From assembly GCA_937876195.1 (NCBI GenBank), contig CALEIK010000016.1:1-64000 (forward strand): a stretch of DNA of 64,000 bases, given 5' to 3'. Positions within the stretch are counted from its first letter, which is position 1, and each line of letters starts with the position of its first letter. Source of the DNA: an uncultured Flavobacteriales bacterium (GTDB lineage Bacteria; Bacteroidota; Bacteroidia; Flavobacteriales_D; Crocinitomicaceae). Below are positions 1 to 7,605 of this stretch, in pieces. Under the pieces are notes generated by a model that was given only the letters and a program-made list of their open reading frames with translations, did not search any database and was not told where the DNA came from. The translations under genes were made by a program, and so were the position numbers.

Positions 1-66
1 GCTGGGGCTCGAACCCAGGACCCATACATTAAAAGTGTATTGCTCTACCAGCTGAGCTACCAAATC
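1..66 (-). tRNA. tRNA-Lys (anticodon TTT), 3' end cut by window edge
   Basis: Read on the minus strand, this has the 5' acceptor strand GATTTGG, a D-arm, an anticodon stem ATACA/TGTAT around the loop CTTTTAA (anticodon TTT, lysine) and a complete T-arm CTGGG-TTCGAGC-CCCAG. Only the first base of the 3' acceptor strand lies inside the window, so the end of the gene is missing. A perfect promoter box lies just upstream at 83-112. Confidence 0.95.
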
Positions 67-82
67 ATCGCTAACGCGGGTG

Positions 83-112
83 CAAATATAAGTTGATTAT
101 TCTTTTCCACAA
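83..112 (-). promoter_or_regulatory. Bacteroidota-type promoter of tRNA-Lys
   Basis: On the minus strand a perfect -7 box TATATTTG (90 down to 83) is preceded, after 19 bases, by a TTG at 112-110. This matches the TTG-N19-TAnnTTTG consensus of the primary sigma factor in Bacteroidota. The tRNA 5' end follows 16 bases downstream. The match is seen in the sequence; promoter activity is inferred. Confidence 0.7.
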
Positions 113-266
113 GGGAGAATCCCTTTTTTTTTCGGTTTTTTTGAAATTAAAATCCTGAAATTGAACAACGAAATGAACGCGGGTGCAGAGTCGGTTCTAA
201 ATGAATGGATTACAACTTTATAATTTATTAATAGTTTGTTCATCGTTTTTTCACTATCTTGTTTTC

Positions 267-782
267 ATGAAACGCATTATTTTGGTTGGGTTTATGGGCG
301 CTGGTAAGTCGACGTTGGGCAAGAAGTTAGCCAGTAGACTTGATGTGCCTTTTATCGATTCTGATACCGAAATAGAAAAAGAATACAACAAGACCATCGG
401 TGAATTGTTTGGTGAATTCGGAGAGACGCACTTCCGAGAAATTGAAGCTCAGTTTATTAATTCGTTGAGGATAAGAGAAGCATTTGTTTTAGCCTCAGGT
501 GGTGGTATGCCTTGCTATCAAAATAACATGGCGCTATTGAATGAACTAGGTACAACCTTTTACCTGGAACGCACGCCAAAAGAACTGTTGAACCGATTGG
601 TCAATGCGAAGAATCAACGTCCACTGGTTGCTGGACTGTCAGAAGAAGATTTGCTAAAGTTCATTGAAGATAAATTGAGCGAACGTGAGGAGTATTACCG
701 CCAGTCGGCGATTACGCTTTCACGGGAAGAACAAACCATTGATGCCATGGAGCGTTTTACACTGTTGCTTCATCCTCAGTAG
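267..782 (+). CDS. aroK: Shikimate kinase
   Basis: It phosphorylates shikimate at the 3-hydroxyl with ATP, in the cytoplasmic chorismate pathway. The 171-residue product has the usual family length. Walker A is GFMGAGKST at residues 8-16. The FIDSD segment (about 29-33) supplies the shikimate/Mg aspartates, HFREIE follows, the glycine triplet SGGGMP sits near residue 80, and a lid arginine lies in NQRPLV. The frame is open from 201, but the ATG at 267 is chosen because homologues start directly with the MKRIILVGFMG strand. The 3' end overlaps the convergent gene at 757-1371 by 26 bases, so neither can have a separate terminator between them. Confidence 0.95.
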   Translation: MKRIILVGFMGAGKSTLGKKLASRLDVPFIDSDTEIEKEYNKTIGELFGEFGETHFREIEAQFINSLRIREAFVLASGGGMPCYQNNMALLNELGTTFYLERTPKELLNRLVNAKNQRPLVAGLSEEDLLKFIEDKLSEREEYYRQSAITLSREEQTIDAMERFTLLLHPQ

Positions 783-1371
783 TAGCATCATCGTCTACAT
801 CATCACCGAAAAAGTTTATCGTTCCACCGCTTTGCTCATTTTTCATGAGATAGAGATGAATTAAACTCCCAGTAATTAGAATCAGCAAAGAAATCTTGTC
901 ATACAACGTAGTGTCCTCCACAAAATACGTGAAGCTTAAGTAAAAAATATGCATTCCGATGTAGAAAAGTGTCGCGCCAAGTACAAAATAGATGAACTGA
1001 ATCTTTTTACGGTAAAGTAAGACCAAGCCGACAAAAACAATCATCCAACAAATGAATGAGATACTATGAAAAGTCAATAGACGATCTAGAAACTCACCGC
1101 CTTCAAATCCCAATTCAGCACCTCTTTTCTCAACAATTGCTTCAACGGAAATTCCCTTTTCTTGCAAAATGAATGCTCTTGCCGAAATGGACACGTAGCT
1201 CATAATACTCCACAAAATGAAGGTCAACCAAATCAATAAATTGATGTAAAAGGTAACGCGCGTAAAAATATCCGGTTTTTGCTTCCCGAAAATCAAGTTT
1301 CTCAACTGAATCAGAAACGGGAGTGGACTTTGAAATTTGGTGGATTTCGTTGCTTCGGTTGTTTCCGTCAT
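757..1371 (-). CDS. Hypothetical four-helix membrane protein
   Basis: I do not recognise a family. The 204-residue protein has about four hydrophobic segments (roughly 42-62, 103-121, 126-147 and 158-175), a charged cytoplasm-like N-terminus and a strongly acidic C-terminal tail rich in Asp (DDVDDDATTEDE). It starts 10 bases after the stop of the coiled-coil lipoprotein at 1382-2239, so the two are probably one operon and may work together in the envelope. Its last 26 bases overlap aroK on the other strand. No catalytic motif is visible. Confidence 0.75.
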   Translation of the reverse strand: MTETTEATKSTKFQSPLPFLIQLRNLIFGKQKPDIFTRVTFYINLLIWLTFILWSIMSYVSISARAFILQEKGISVEAIVEKRGAELGFEGGEFLDRLLTFHSISFICWMIVFVGLVLLYRKKIQFIYFVLGATLFYIGMHIFYLSFTYFVEDTTLYDKISLLILITGSLIHLYLMKNEQSGGTINFFGDDVDDDATTEDEATV

Positions 1372-1381
1372 TTGTGTTGAT

Positions 1382-2239
1382 TTACTCAGTGACTACCACC
1401 AAATATTTGGAAATTTTCCAAAACTCTGAAGCGTCAAGTATTTTTACAATGGTGCGATTGCCAGAGATCTCCAGGCTGTACGATGACCTTGGATGGTACG
1501 TAATGAACTGAATCTCTTTCCCCTCAATGGTGATCTTTTTGTGTTTTCTCAAATTGATCTTAGTGAAATAGTCATCATTCAAATTCTCTTTTAACTCTGT
1601 TGATTTGCCAATCCCAAGGAAACCATTTTTCTTTTCAATCACTTTATTGTCCTGTAATTCTTTGCTCGTGCCGTATGCATAATACACCGTATTCATTTCA
1701 TCGGTCATTTCGTCCAAATCCAGCGATTGTTGCTGATAGGCGTCGAACAATGCGGTATATTCCTTATCAAGGTTGTTTAACTCCGTTTGAAGCAAGGAAA
1801 TTTGTTCATCCTTCCACTGAATGTCTTTCATCAGCGATGCAATCATCACCTCAAGTTCTTCAATTTTAACTCCATTTTTCTTCAGTTGATTTTGCATCTG
1901 TTTCACCTTACCTGCGTTTTCTTCACGCAAGTAATTGATGTGTTGAATTTCTTCCAAAATCCATTGTTTTTCACTGTTTGAAATTTCATCGTTGTCAGAA
2001 ATAGCGCGAATTTCATCTTTTCGAATGCCAATCGCCTCTAAATTTTCCTTGATTTCATTGAAAAATGAAAGCGATTCGTTGATCACTGAGTCCTTCAGGG
2101 AATTATCTAATTCAAGTTGTTTGATTCTATTTTCTAATTCAATGTTAGTTCCATCCGGTGAAGCATCCTCATTTTTAGGATCTTGAACACAACTCGCGAA
2201 AAGAAGAGTGAGGAATAGAACTGAAATCAATTTTGACAT
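1382..2239 (-). CDS. Coiled-coil lipoprotein of unknown function
   Basis: The 285-residue product begins with a short signal peptide ending in a lipobox, LLFASC, so the cysteine at about residue 16 is probably lipidated. Residues about 30-185 are rich in Leu/Glu/Lys/Gln heptads, typical of a long coiled coil. Residues about 210-285 form a small globular tail without a recognised domain. It is probably an envelope lipoprotein that projects into the periplasm. It is upstream of, and likely co-transcribed with, the membrane protein at 757-1371. It is divergent from the M61 gene at 2302. Confidence 0.75.
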   Translation of the reverse strand: MSKLISVLFLTLLFASCVQDPKNEDASPDGTNIELENRIKQLELDNSLKDSVINESLSFFNEIKENLEAIGIRKDEIRAISDNDEISNSEKQWILEEIQHINYLREENAGKVKQMQNQLKKNGVKIEELEVMIASLMKDIQWKDEQISLLQTELNNLDKEYTALFDAYQQQSLDLDEMTDEMNTVYYAYGTSKELQDNKVIEKKNGFLGIGKSTELKENLNDDYFTKINLRKHKKITIEGKEIQFITYHPRSSYSLEISGNRTIVKILDASEFWKISKYLVVVTE

Positions 2240-2275
2240 TGTAATGGTTTTTAGATGAATATTAATACAAATCTT

Positions 2276-2283
2276 ATCTTTGG
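2276..2283 (+). promoter_or_regulatory. -7 box (TATCTTTG) for the M61/ABC/carrier-protein operon
   Basis: A perfect TAnnTTTG box ends 18 bases before the ATG at 2302. No clear TTG lies at the usual upstream distance. This is the only good promoter candidate seen for the operon that runs to 9048. Confidence 0.5.
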
Positions 2284-2301
2284 AGGATAAAATACAAATT
2301 T

Positions 2302-4089
2302 ATGCTTAAATATTCAATCTACGCGCTAATTTCCTTTTTTGCTTGTATCACATGGGGACAAGCCATAAAATACAATTTGAAGATGGAAAAACCACAGAAT
2401 CACTACTATCAGGTCGAAATGGAACTGGCTGGTTTTTCAAACAAGGAAATTGATGTAAAAATGCCAATTTGGGCACCAGGATCATATTTGTCAAGAGAGT
2501 TTGCGAAGAATGTAAATTTAGTGCTCGCATTTGATGGAGAAGGAAATGAACTTCCAGTTAAAAAGACGAACAAGAATACATGGAAAATTACGAAAGGCAA
2601 GGCGAATAAAGTCACAGTGAAATATGAGGTTTATGCCTTTGAACTGACAGTTCGGACTAGTTTTTTAGACATGACACATGGATTTGTGAGTGGTTCAGGA
2701 GTTTTTATGTACGTAGATGGTTTTAAGAATAAAGGTGGTGAGTTAGAGGTGTTTCCTCATCAAACATTTGGTGCCATTACAACTGCGTTGAAGGAGAAAA
2801 GTGAAGGTGTAGCGGCTGATGGTTCTACGGTATTCACGTTTGATAATTATGATCACTTGGTGGATTGTCCATTGGAAATTGGAAATCAATCAGAGTTTTC
2901 ATTCACTGCTGCAGGAATTAAACATACTGTTGCCATGTATTCATTCGGAAACTATGATGTAGAGCAGTTGAAAATTGACATGGCAAAAGTGGTTGAGGGA
3001 GCGACCAATGTTTTTGGTCAAAATCCAAATAGTGAGTATACGTTTATTGTACACAACGTTGTGGATGGACAAGGGGGATTGGAACATACCAATTCTACAG
3101 TTTTGAGTGTGAATCGTTGGACCTACGCGGGACCGAAATACACGGATTTTTTAAAACTAGTTGCGCACGAATACTTTCACTTGTGGAACGTCAAGCGAAT
3201 TCGTCCAGTTGAGCTAGGACCGTTTAATTACGATGAAGAAAATTACACATCCTTGCTGTGGGTGATGGAAGGCTTTACGTCGTATTACGAAAAGTTGATT
3301 TTGATGCGTGAAGGTATTTACACTCCTGAGAAGTTTCTTGCCTCCATGTTCAGCAGTTTGAACTACGTTGAAGGAAGTGTAGGTGCGAGAGTTCAACCCG
3401 TGTCTCATGCTAGTTTTGATGCGTGGATCAAAGCGTACCGTCCGAACGAAAACAGTAGCAATACAACAATGAGTTATTATTCTGGAGGGTCGATCAAGGC
3501 AATGATGCTGGACATTATGATTATTGAAAAATACAAGGGTAAAAAATGCCTCGATGATTTCATGCAGGTATTGTATAAAAAATACTACAAGGAGAAAAAT
3601 CGTGGATTCTCTGAAAGTGAGTTCAAAAGCGAATTAGCAGCATTTTTAGGTCAGAGCATGGATGAATTTTTTGATAAATACATCGATGGGACGGAAATTC
3701 CGGATTACAAGGCATTGTTTGCTAAAGTTGGACTTGATGTGAAGTATGCTGGTGAACCAGTGCCGAGCATAGGAATTGGCATGAAGGACAGTGGAGGGAA
3801 AACGATTGTGACCAGCGTTCGAAGTGGTTCTGCTGCCGAAGATGCTGGAATCAGTGTTAATGATGAAATCATTGGTTGCAACGGTATCAGAGCGGATAAA
3901 GCTTCCCTTGAAGGTTATTTTTCAAATTTATCAGCTGGTGAAATGATCGATATTCTCTTTGCTAGAGAAGACCTACTGTTTTCCACGGAAGTTATAGCGA
4001 CCAACTACGAGCAACCGAAATTTGAATACGTGCTCAACGAAGCTACCGCCAAAAATCCTCTTTTCAACTATTGGCTAAGAACGAATTAG
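2302..4089 (+). CDS. M61 family metallopeptidase (glycyl aminopeptidase-like) with PDZ domain
   Basis: The 595-residue protein starts with a Sec signal peptide (about residues 1-21, ending ITWGQA). The N-terminal beta region leads into a zinc-binding motif HEYFH at about residue 288, and the downstream EGFTSYYE (about 320) supplies the third zinc ligand. A PDZ-like domain occupies about 490-570. This is the normal M61 layout and length. The protein should act in the periplasm or on the cell surface, cleaving short peptides with small N-terminal residues. Its stop codon lies one base before the ABC ATPase start, so it heads the operon containing the exporter and the carrier-protein genes. It could process an exported product, but that is inference. 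Confidence 0.9.
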   Translation: MLKYSIYALISFFACITWGQAIKYNLKMEKPQNHYYQVEMELAGFSNKEIDVKMPIWAPGSYLSREFAKNVNLVLAFDGEGNELPVKKTNKNTWKITKGKANKVTVKYEVYAFELTVRTSFLDMTHGFVSGSGVFMYVDGFKNKGGELEVFPHQTFGAITTALKEKSEGVAADGSTVFTFDNYDHLVDCPLEIGNQSEFSFTAAGIKHTVAMYSFGNYDVEQLKIDMAKVVEGATNVFGQNPNSEYTFIVHNVVDGQGGLEHTNSTVLSVNRWTYAGPKYTDFLKLVAHEYFHLWNVKRIRPVELGPFNYDEENYTSLLWVMEGFTSYYEKLILMREGIYTPEKFLASMFSSLNYVEGSVGARVQPVSHASFDAWIKAYRPNENSSNTTMSYYSGGSIKAMMLDIMIIEKYKGKKCLDDFMQVLYKKYYKEKNRGFSESEFKSELAAFLGQSMDEFFDKYIDGTEIPDYKALFAKVGLDVKYAGEPVPSIGIGMKDSGGKTIVTSVRSGSAAEDAGISVNDEIIGCNGIRADKASLEGYFSNLSAGEMIDILFAREDLLFSTEVIATNYEQPKFEYVLNEATAKNPLFNYWLRTN

Positions 4090-4090
4090 A

Positions 4091-4843
4091 ATGAATTTAT
4101 CCGCCATTATTGAAATTAACAATGCCACGAAATCGTACAAAGGAAATGACCTTCCTGCTGTAGATGCATTGAATCTTGTAATCAATAAAAATGAAATCTT
4201 CGGATTGCTGGGACCGAACGGTGCGGGTAAAACAACCACGATTTCAATGTTGTGTGGACTGGTGCAACCGACCTCAGGTCAAGTGAAAATAAAAGACGTT
4301 GATCTCTCCTCTGATTTGGCACAAGTCAAAGAAATTATAGGAATTGTCCCGCAAGACATAGCGTTATACCCAACGCTGACCGGAAGAGAAAATCTCGAGT
4401 TTTATGGTGCCATGTACGGTGTCCCTAAAGTGATTCTAAACAATCGAATCAATGCATGGTTGAAGAAATTCGACATGGAAAAGGCGGCGAACAAGCGTGT
4501 TTCCAGTTATTCGGGCGGAATGAAAAGAAGGATTAATTTGGTGGCGGGAATTTTACACCAACCTGAAATTCTATTTTTAGATGAGCCAACAGTGGGGGTT
4601 GATGTTCAGTCACGGGCTGATATCATGCATCACTTAAAGGAAATGAATACGGAGGGAATGACCATTGTATACACTTCACATCACTTGGAAGAAGCACAAC
4701 AATTTTGCACGGACGTTGCCATTATTGATGAAGGAAAGATAATAGCTAGAGGAAAACCAGAAGAATTAATCGCTCAACATGACGATTGTAGGAACTTGGA
4801 AGAAATGTTTTTGAAATTAACGCAAACAAAAATCCCAAGCTAG
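4091..4843 (+). CDS. ABC transporter ATP-binding protein
   Basis: The 250-residue ATPase has all canonical motifs: Walker A GPNGAGKTT at 41-49, Q-loop GIVPQD near 90, signature SYSGGMKRR near 138-146, Walker B ILFLDEPTVGVD near 160-171 and an H-loop TSHH. It belongs to the drug/antibiotic export (DrrA/CcmA) group that pairs with ABC-2 permeases. It starts one base after the M61 stop and is followed after one base by the permease, so the three are probably translationally coupled. The substrate is unknown. The neighbouring carrier protein, oxidoreductase and adenylation enzyme suggest a small secondary metabolite or a modified acyl/amino-acid compound. Confidence 0.93.
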   Translation: MNLSAIIEINNATKSYKGNDLPAVDALNLVINKNEIFGLLGPNGAGKTTTISMLCGLVQPTSGQVKIKDVDLSSDLAQVKEIIGIVPQDIALYPTLTGRENLEFYGAMYGVPKVILNNRINAWLKKFDMEKAANKRVSSYSGGMKRRINLVAGILHQPEILFLDEPTVGVDVQSRADIMHHLKEMNTEGMTIVYTSHHLEEAQQFCTDVAIIDEGKIIARGKPEELIAQHDDCRNLEEMFLKLTQTKIPS

Positions 4844-4844
4844 C

Positions 4845-6122
4845 ATGAGAAAACTGTTGGCGGCAATGAGAAAGGAGTTTTTACTTCTAATTCGTGATAA
4901 AGTCGGATTGGCGATTTTGTTCATTATGCCAATGGTGCTCATTTTCGTGATGACCTTGATTCAAGACGCCGCCTTCAAAACACTCAATGAGGAAGGAATT
5001 CCATTGTTGATTCTAAATGAAGATCAAGATACCTTGGGACAGCGAATTGTCGATGGATTGAAATCGACGGATTTAATTTCTTGTCACGATCAATTGGAAG
5101 GCAAAGAGTTAAATCGAGATGAATTGTACAAGGCTGTGCAACAAGGAAACTACTTGATTGGAATCATTATTCCAAAAGGGGCAACGGATGCTTTGCGCGA
5201 CAATGTCGAAAATTTGGTCAATGAAAGTTTGGGAGAAGCAGCGGGAGAAGAAACAGCATCTGTTGAAATTGAAATCGTTATAGATCCAATCGCTTCGAAA
5301 TCATTTGTGGTTTCTGTCACGAGTCAGTTAAGAGAGTTTATTTCTTCGGTAAAAACCCGAACGATGTTTCAGGTGTTCAATACAAAAATTGCAGCCTTGA
5401 TGCCCGAAGGAACAGAAGTGAAAACTGGAGAGCAAAATGGGAACCAAGCGATTACCTATAAAGAAGTGTATGCTTCGGAAATTGCAGGCGAAATTCAACC
5501 AAATGCAGTGCAACACAACGTTCCAGCGTGGACGATTTTTTCTATGTTCTTCATCGTTTTGCCGTTAGTGAGCAGCGTGATGAAAGAAAAGGAAGAAGGA
5601 AGTATTTTTCGATTTCACACGATTCCAGCCTCTTATTTCTTGCAAATCAACGCAAAGCTCATGGTCTACGTCGCGATTTGCATGATCCAGTTTTTTCTCA
5701 TGCTTTCGATTGGATTGGTGTTTTTGCCGATGATTGGACTACCAGTACTTGATTTAGGAAATAGCTATTCAGGGATTATCTTAGTCGCATTTGGCTGTGC
5801 ATTGGCAGCAACAGGATATGGAGTTTTAGTCGGCACGCTAGCATCGACACAACCGCAAGGATCAATTCTAGGTTCGTTATCCATTCTGATTTTATCAGCA
5901 ATCGGTGGGATTTGGGTTCCAGCGTATGTGATGCCAACAATCATGCGCACAATCAGTGAAGTTTCGCCACTGAAATGGGCAATGGATGGATTTTACGCTC
6001 TGTTTTTGCGTGGTGAAGGATTGGTTGACGTGGTTCCGCATTTCATCAAATTATTCTTGTTTTTCATTGTTTGTATTGTGATCACAAGCGTCGTTTATCG
6101 CTATAAATCGAAAAGAGCATGA
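4845..6122 (+). CDS. ABC-2 type transporter permease
   Basis: The 425-residue inner-membrane protein has one N-terminal helix (about 20-40), a large non-membrane loop (about 41-220) and a C-terminal cluster of about five helices, the layout of ABC2_membrane_3 half-transporters. MKEKEEGSIFRF in the middle matches the conserved cytoplasmic segment before the second helix in this family. Its stop TGA (6120-6122) overlaps the carrier-protein ATG at 6119, giving an ATGA coupling. It works with the ATPase encoded just upstream, probably as a homodimer. Confidence 0.92.
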   Translation: MRKLLAAMRKEFLLLIRDKVGLAILFIMPMVLIFVMTLIQDAAFKTLNEEGIPLLILNEDQDTLGQRIVDGLKSTDLISCHDQLEGKELNRDELYKAVQQGNYLIGIIIPKGATDALRDNVENLVNESLGEAAGEETASVEIEIVIDPIASKSFVVSVTSQLREFISSVKTRTMFQVFNTKIAALMPEGTEVKTGEQNGNQAITYKEVYASEIAGEIQPNAVQHNVPAWTIFSMFFIVLPLVSSVMKEKEEGSIFRFHTIPASYFLQINAKLMVYVAICMIQFFLMLSIGLVFLPMIGLPVLDLGNSYSGIILVAFGCALAATGYGVLVGTLASTQPQGSILGSLSILILSAIGGIWVPAYVMPTIMRTISEVSPLKWAMDGFYALFLRGEGLVDVVPHFIKLFLFFIVCIVITSVVYRYKSKRA

Positions 6123-6367
6123 TGGAGAAAATTGAAAAGGAACTCATTGAATTCATTTCGACCCATATTTTAGCAAAGGGAGTTCAACTTTCGAATGAAA
6201 CGGTGCTGAAAGAAGTGGGATTGGACTCATTTTCAATCGTAGAAATCGTTTTGTTTATTGAGCGTAAGTTTGATGTGTTGATTCCAGACCATAAAATGCT
6301 GCCAGAAACATTTGTATCCATAAAAAACATAGCCCAAGCGGTGGTTGAAACCCAGCAAGAAGAATAA
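6119..6367 (+). CDS. Stand-alone acyl/peptidyl carrier protein
   Basis: This is an 82-residue four-helix carrier-protein-like sequence. The phosphopantetheine attachment motif is GLDSFSIVEI, with Ser37 as the predicted attachment serine. The length and the acidic, hydrophobic pattern fit the acyl carrier protein family. It is not the housekeeping fatty-acid ACP by context: it sits between an ABC permease (4-base overlap) and an FAD oxidoreductase, with an adenylation enzyme two genes on. The inferred role is to hold an activated acyl or aminoacyl group while the oxidoreductase acts on it. No phosphopantetheinyl transferase gene is visible in the window. Confidence 0.88.
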   Translation: MMEKIEKELIEFISTHILAKGVQLSNETVLKEVGLDSFSIVEIVLFIERKFDVLIPDHKMLPETFVSIKNIAQAVVETQQEE

Positions 6368-6370
6368 TTT

Positions 6371-7603
6371 GTGAATCCTTCATTTGACATAGCGATCATT
6401 GGTGGTGGAGCGGCTGGCGTTGCTGCAGCCTGTGGCGCTGCATCGTCAGGGTTGTCAGTGGTGGTGATTGAACGAGAAGAAATTATTGGAGGTTTAGCCA
6501 CCAATGCTGAAGTAGGAACCATTTGCGGATTGTTTAAATACAACGACGACTCCGAATTTGAATACAACGTTGGGAAGTTTGCGCGTGAGTTTTCACTTCA
6601 ACTTCAAAAACAATCGAATAGCTGCCCGAACCATGACGGGACAGGATTGAAGTACTTGCCTTTTGAGAAAAACGAGTTTGAAACGCTTTGTAGAAACTTA
6701 TTGAATCAACACAATGTCACAGTGATGAGCGAAACAACACTTGTGAATGTCACCGAACAAAACAAGCGCATTACAGGCATTGAGATTGAATCGAAAAAGG
6801 GAAGTGAATCGATTCGCGTAAATACTTTGGTCGATACATCTGGTGTGAGTTGTGTGAGTAAATTGCTTTCGCATGAGTTGATAGCTACACATCTATTGCA
6901 ATCGGCATCACAAGTGTTTTCGTTGGACAACGTTTCCTATACTTCCGAGCAACAACTGGCATTGGTGCTTTTAAGTGCACTGCGCAGAGGAATTGTACAG
7001 AAAGAATTAGTCGAAGACGATGATCGGATTCATTTGGTACCAAGTTCATTAAAGCAGGGGAGTGTGGCGCTAAAAATCACCTTACCGATTGACAATGCAA
7101 CATTTTCGGAATTTGACATTCAGGCAGAAGCACAATTGAGAATTAAACGTATCGTAGATTACCTAAGACTGAATGTAGAAGGATTAAAATCGATTACCAT
7201 TAGTTCCTTTGCAAAAACGTTGGGAGTGCGTATCGCGGATCGTCCGATTGGAAAAATGACGCTTTCGGCTTCTGATGTGGTAGGTTGTAAAAAGTTCTCA
7301 TCCTTAGTGGCAAAAGGAAATTGGCCATTGGAAATTTGGAGCCACGAAAAACGCGTAGAAATCATTCCAATCAAGGAAAACGACTATTACGATATTCCAG
7401 CCGAATGCCTCATGTCAGAAAAAATAACGAACTTGTTTTTCGCAGGAAGAATTATCTCAGCTTCTGATGAAGCTATTGCCAGCGCTCGTGTCATTGGAAC
7501 GTGCTTACAAACGGGCTATGCCGCGGGTAAATTGGCAGTTGGATTTCTACAAGAAGAAAAATTGGAAGAAACAGTTTCAAAACTTCAGCGAGAACAATTT
7601 TAG
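6371..7603 (+). CDS. FAD-dependent oxidoreductase
   Basis: The 410-residue protein starts at a GTG three bases after the carrier-protein stop, with an AAGAAG purine stretch upstream. The dinucleotide-binding motif GGGAAG is at residues 11-16, followed by a glutamate-ended strand (VVVIER). The C-terminal FFAGRIISASDEAIASARV followed by a Gly/Ala segment resembles the FAD_oxidored (PF12831) signature. It should be a cytoplasmic flavoprotein. In this operon the likely substrate is the group bound to the carrier protein, so it may desaturate, hydroxylate or oxidise it. That is inference; the sequence is not an acyl-CoA dehydrogenase fold, the more usual partner of such carrier proteins. Confidence 0.85.
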   Translation: MNPSFDIAIIGGGAAGVAAACGAASSGLSVVVIEREEIIGGLATNAEVGTICGLFKYNDDSEFEYNVGKFAREFSLQLQKQSNSCPNHDGTGLKYLPFEKNEFETLCRNLLNQHNVTVMSETTLVNVTEQNKRITGIEIESKKGSESIRVNTLVDTSGVSCVSKLLSHELIATHLLQSASQVFSLDNVSYTSEQQLALVLLSALRRGIVQKELVEDDDRIHLVPSSLKQGSVALKITLPIDNATFSEFDIQAEAQLRIKRIVDYLRLNVEGLKSITISSFAKTLGVRIADRPIGKMTLSASDVVGCKKFSSLVAKGNWPLEIWSHEKRVEIIPIKENDYYDIPAECLMSEKITNLFFAGRIISASDEAIASARVIGTCLQTGYAAGKLAVGFLQEEKLEETVSKLQREQF

Positions 7604-7605
7604 GA

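Noticed and set aside
111..132. Short hairpin with T-run on the plus strand upstream of aroK
   Set aside because: AAGGGA-GAA-TCCCTT with Ts could be a weak terminator, but no plus-strand gene ends before it and it overlaps the tRNA-Lys promoter. Not called.
73..187. 12-base direct repeat AACGCGGGTGCA at 73-84 and 176-187
   Set aside because: The two copies have no promoter, integrase or gene boundary logic attached. Noted only as a possible relic of tRNA-spacer duplication.
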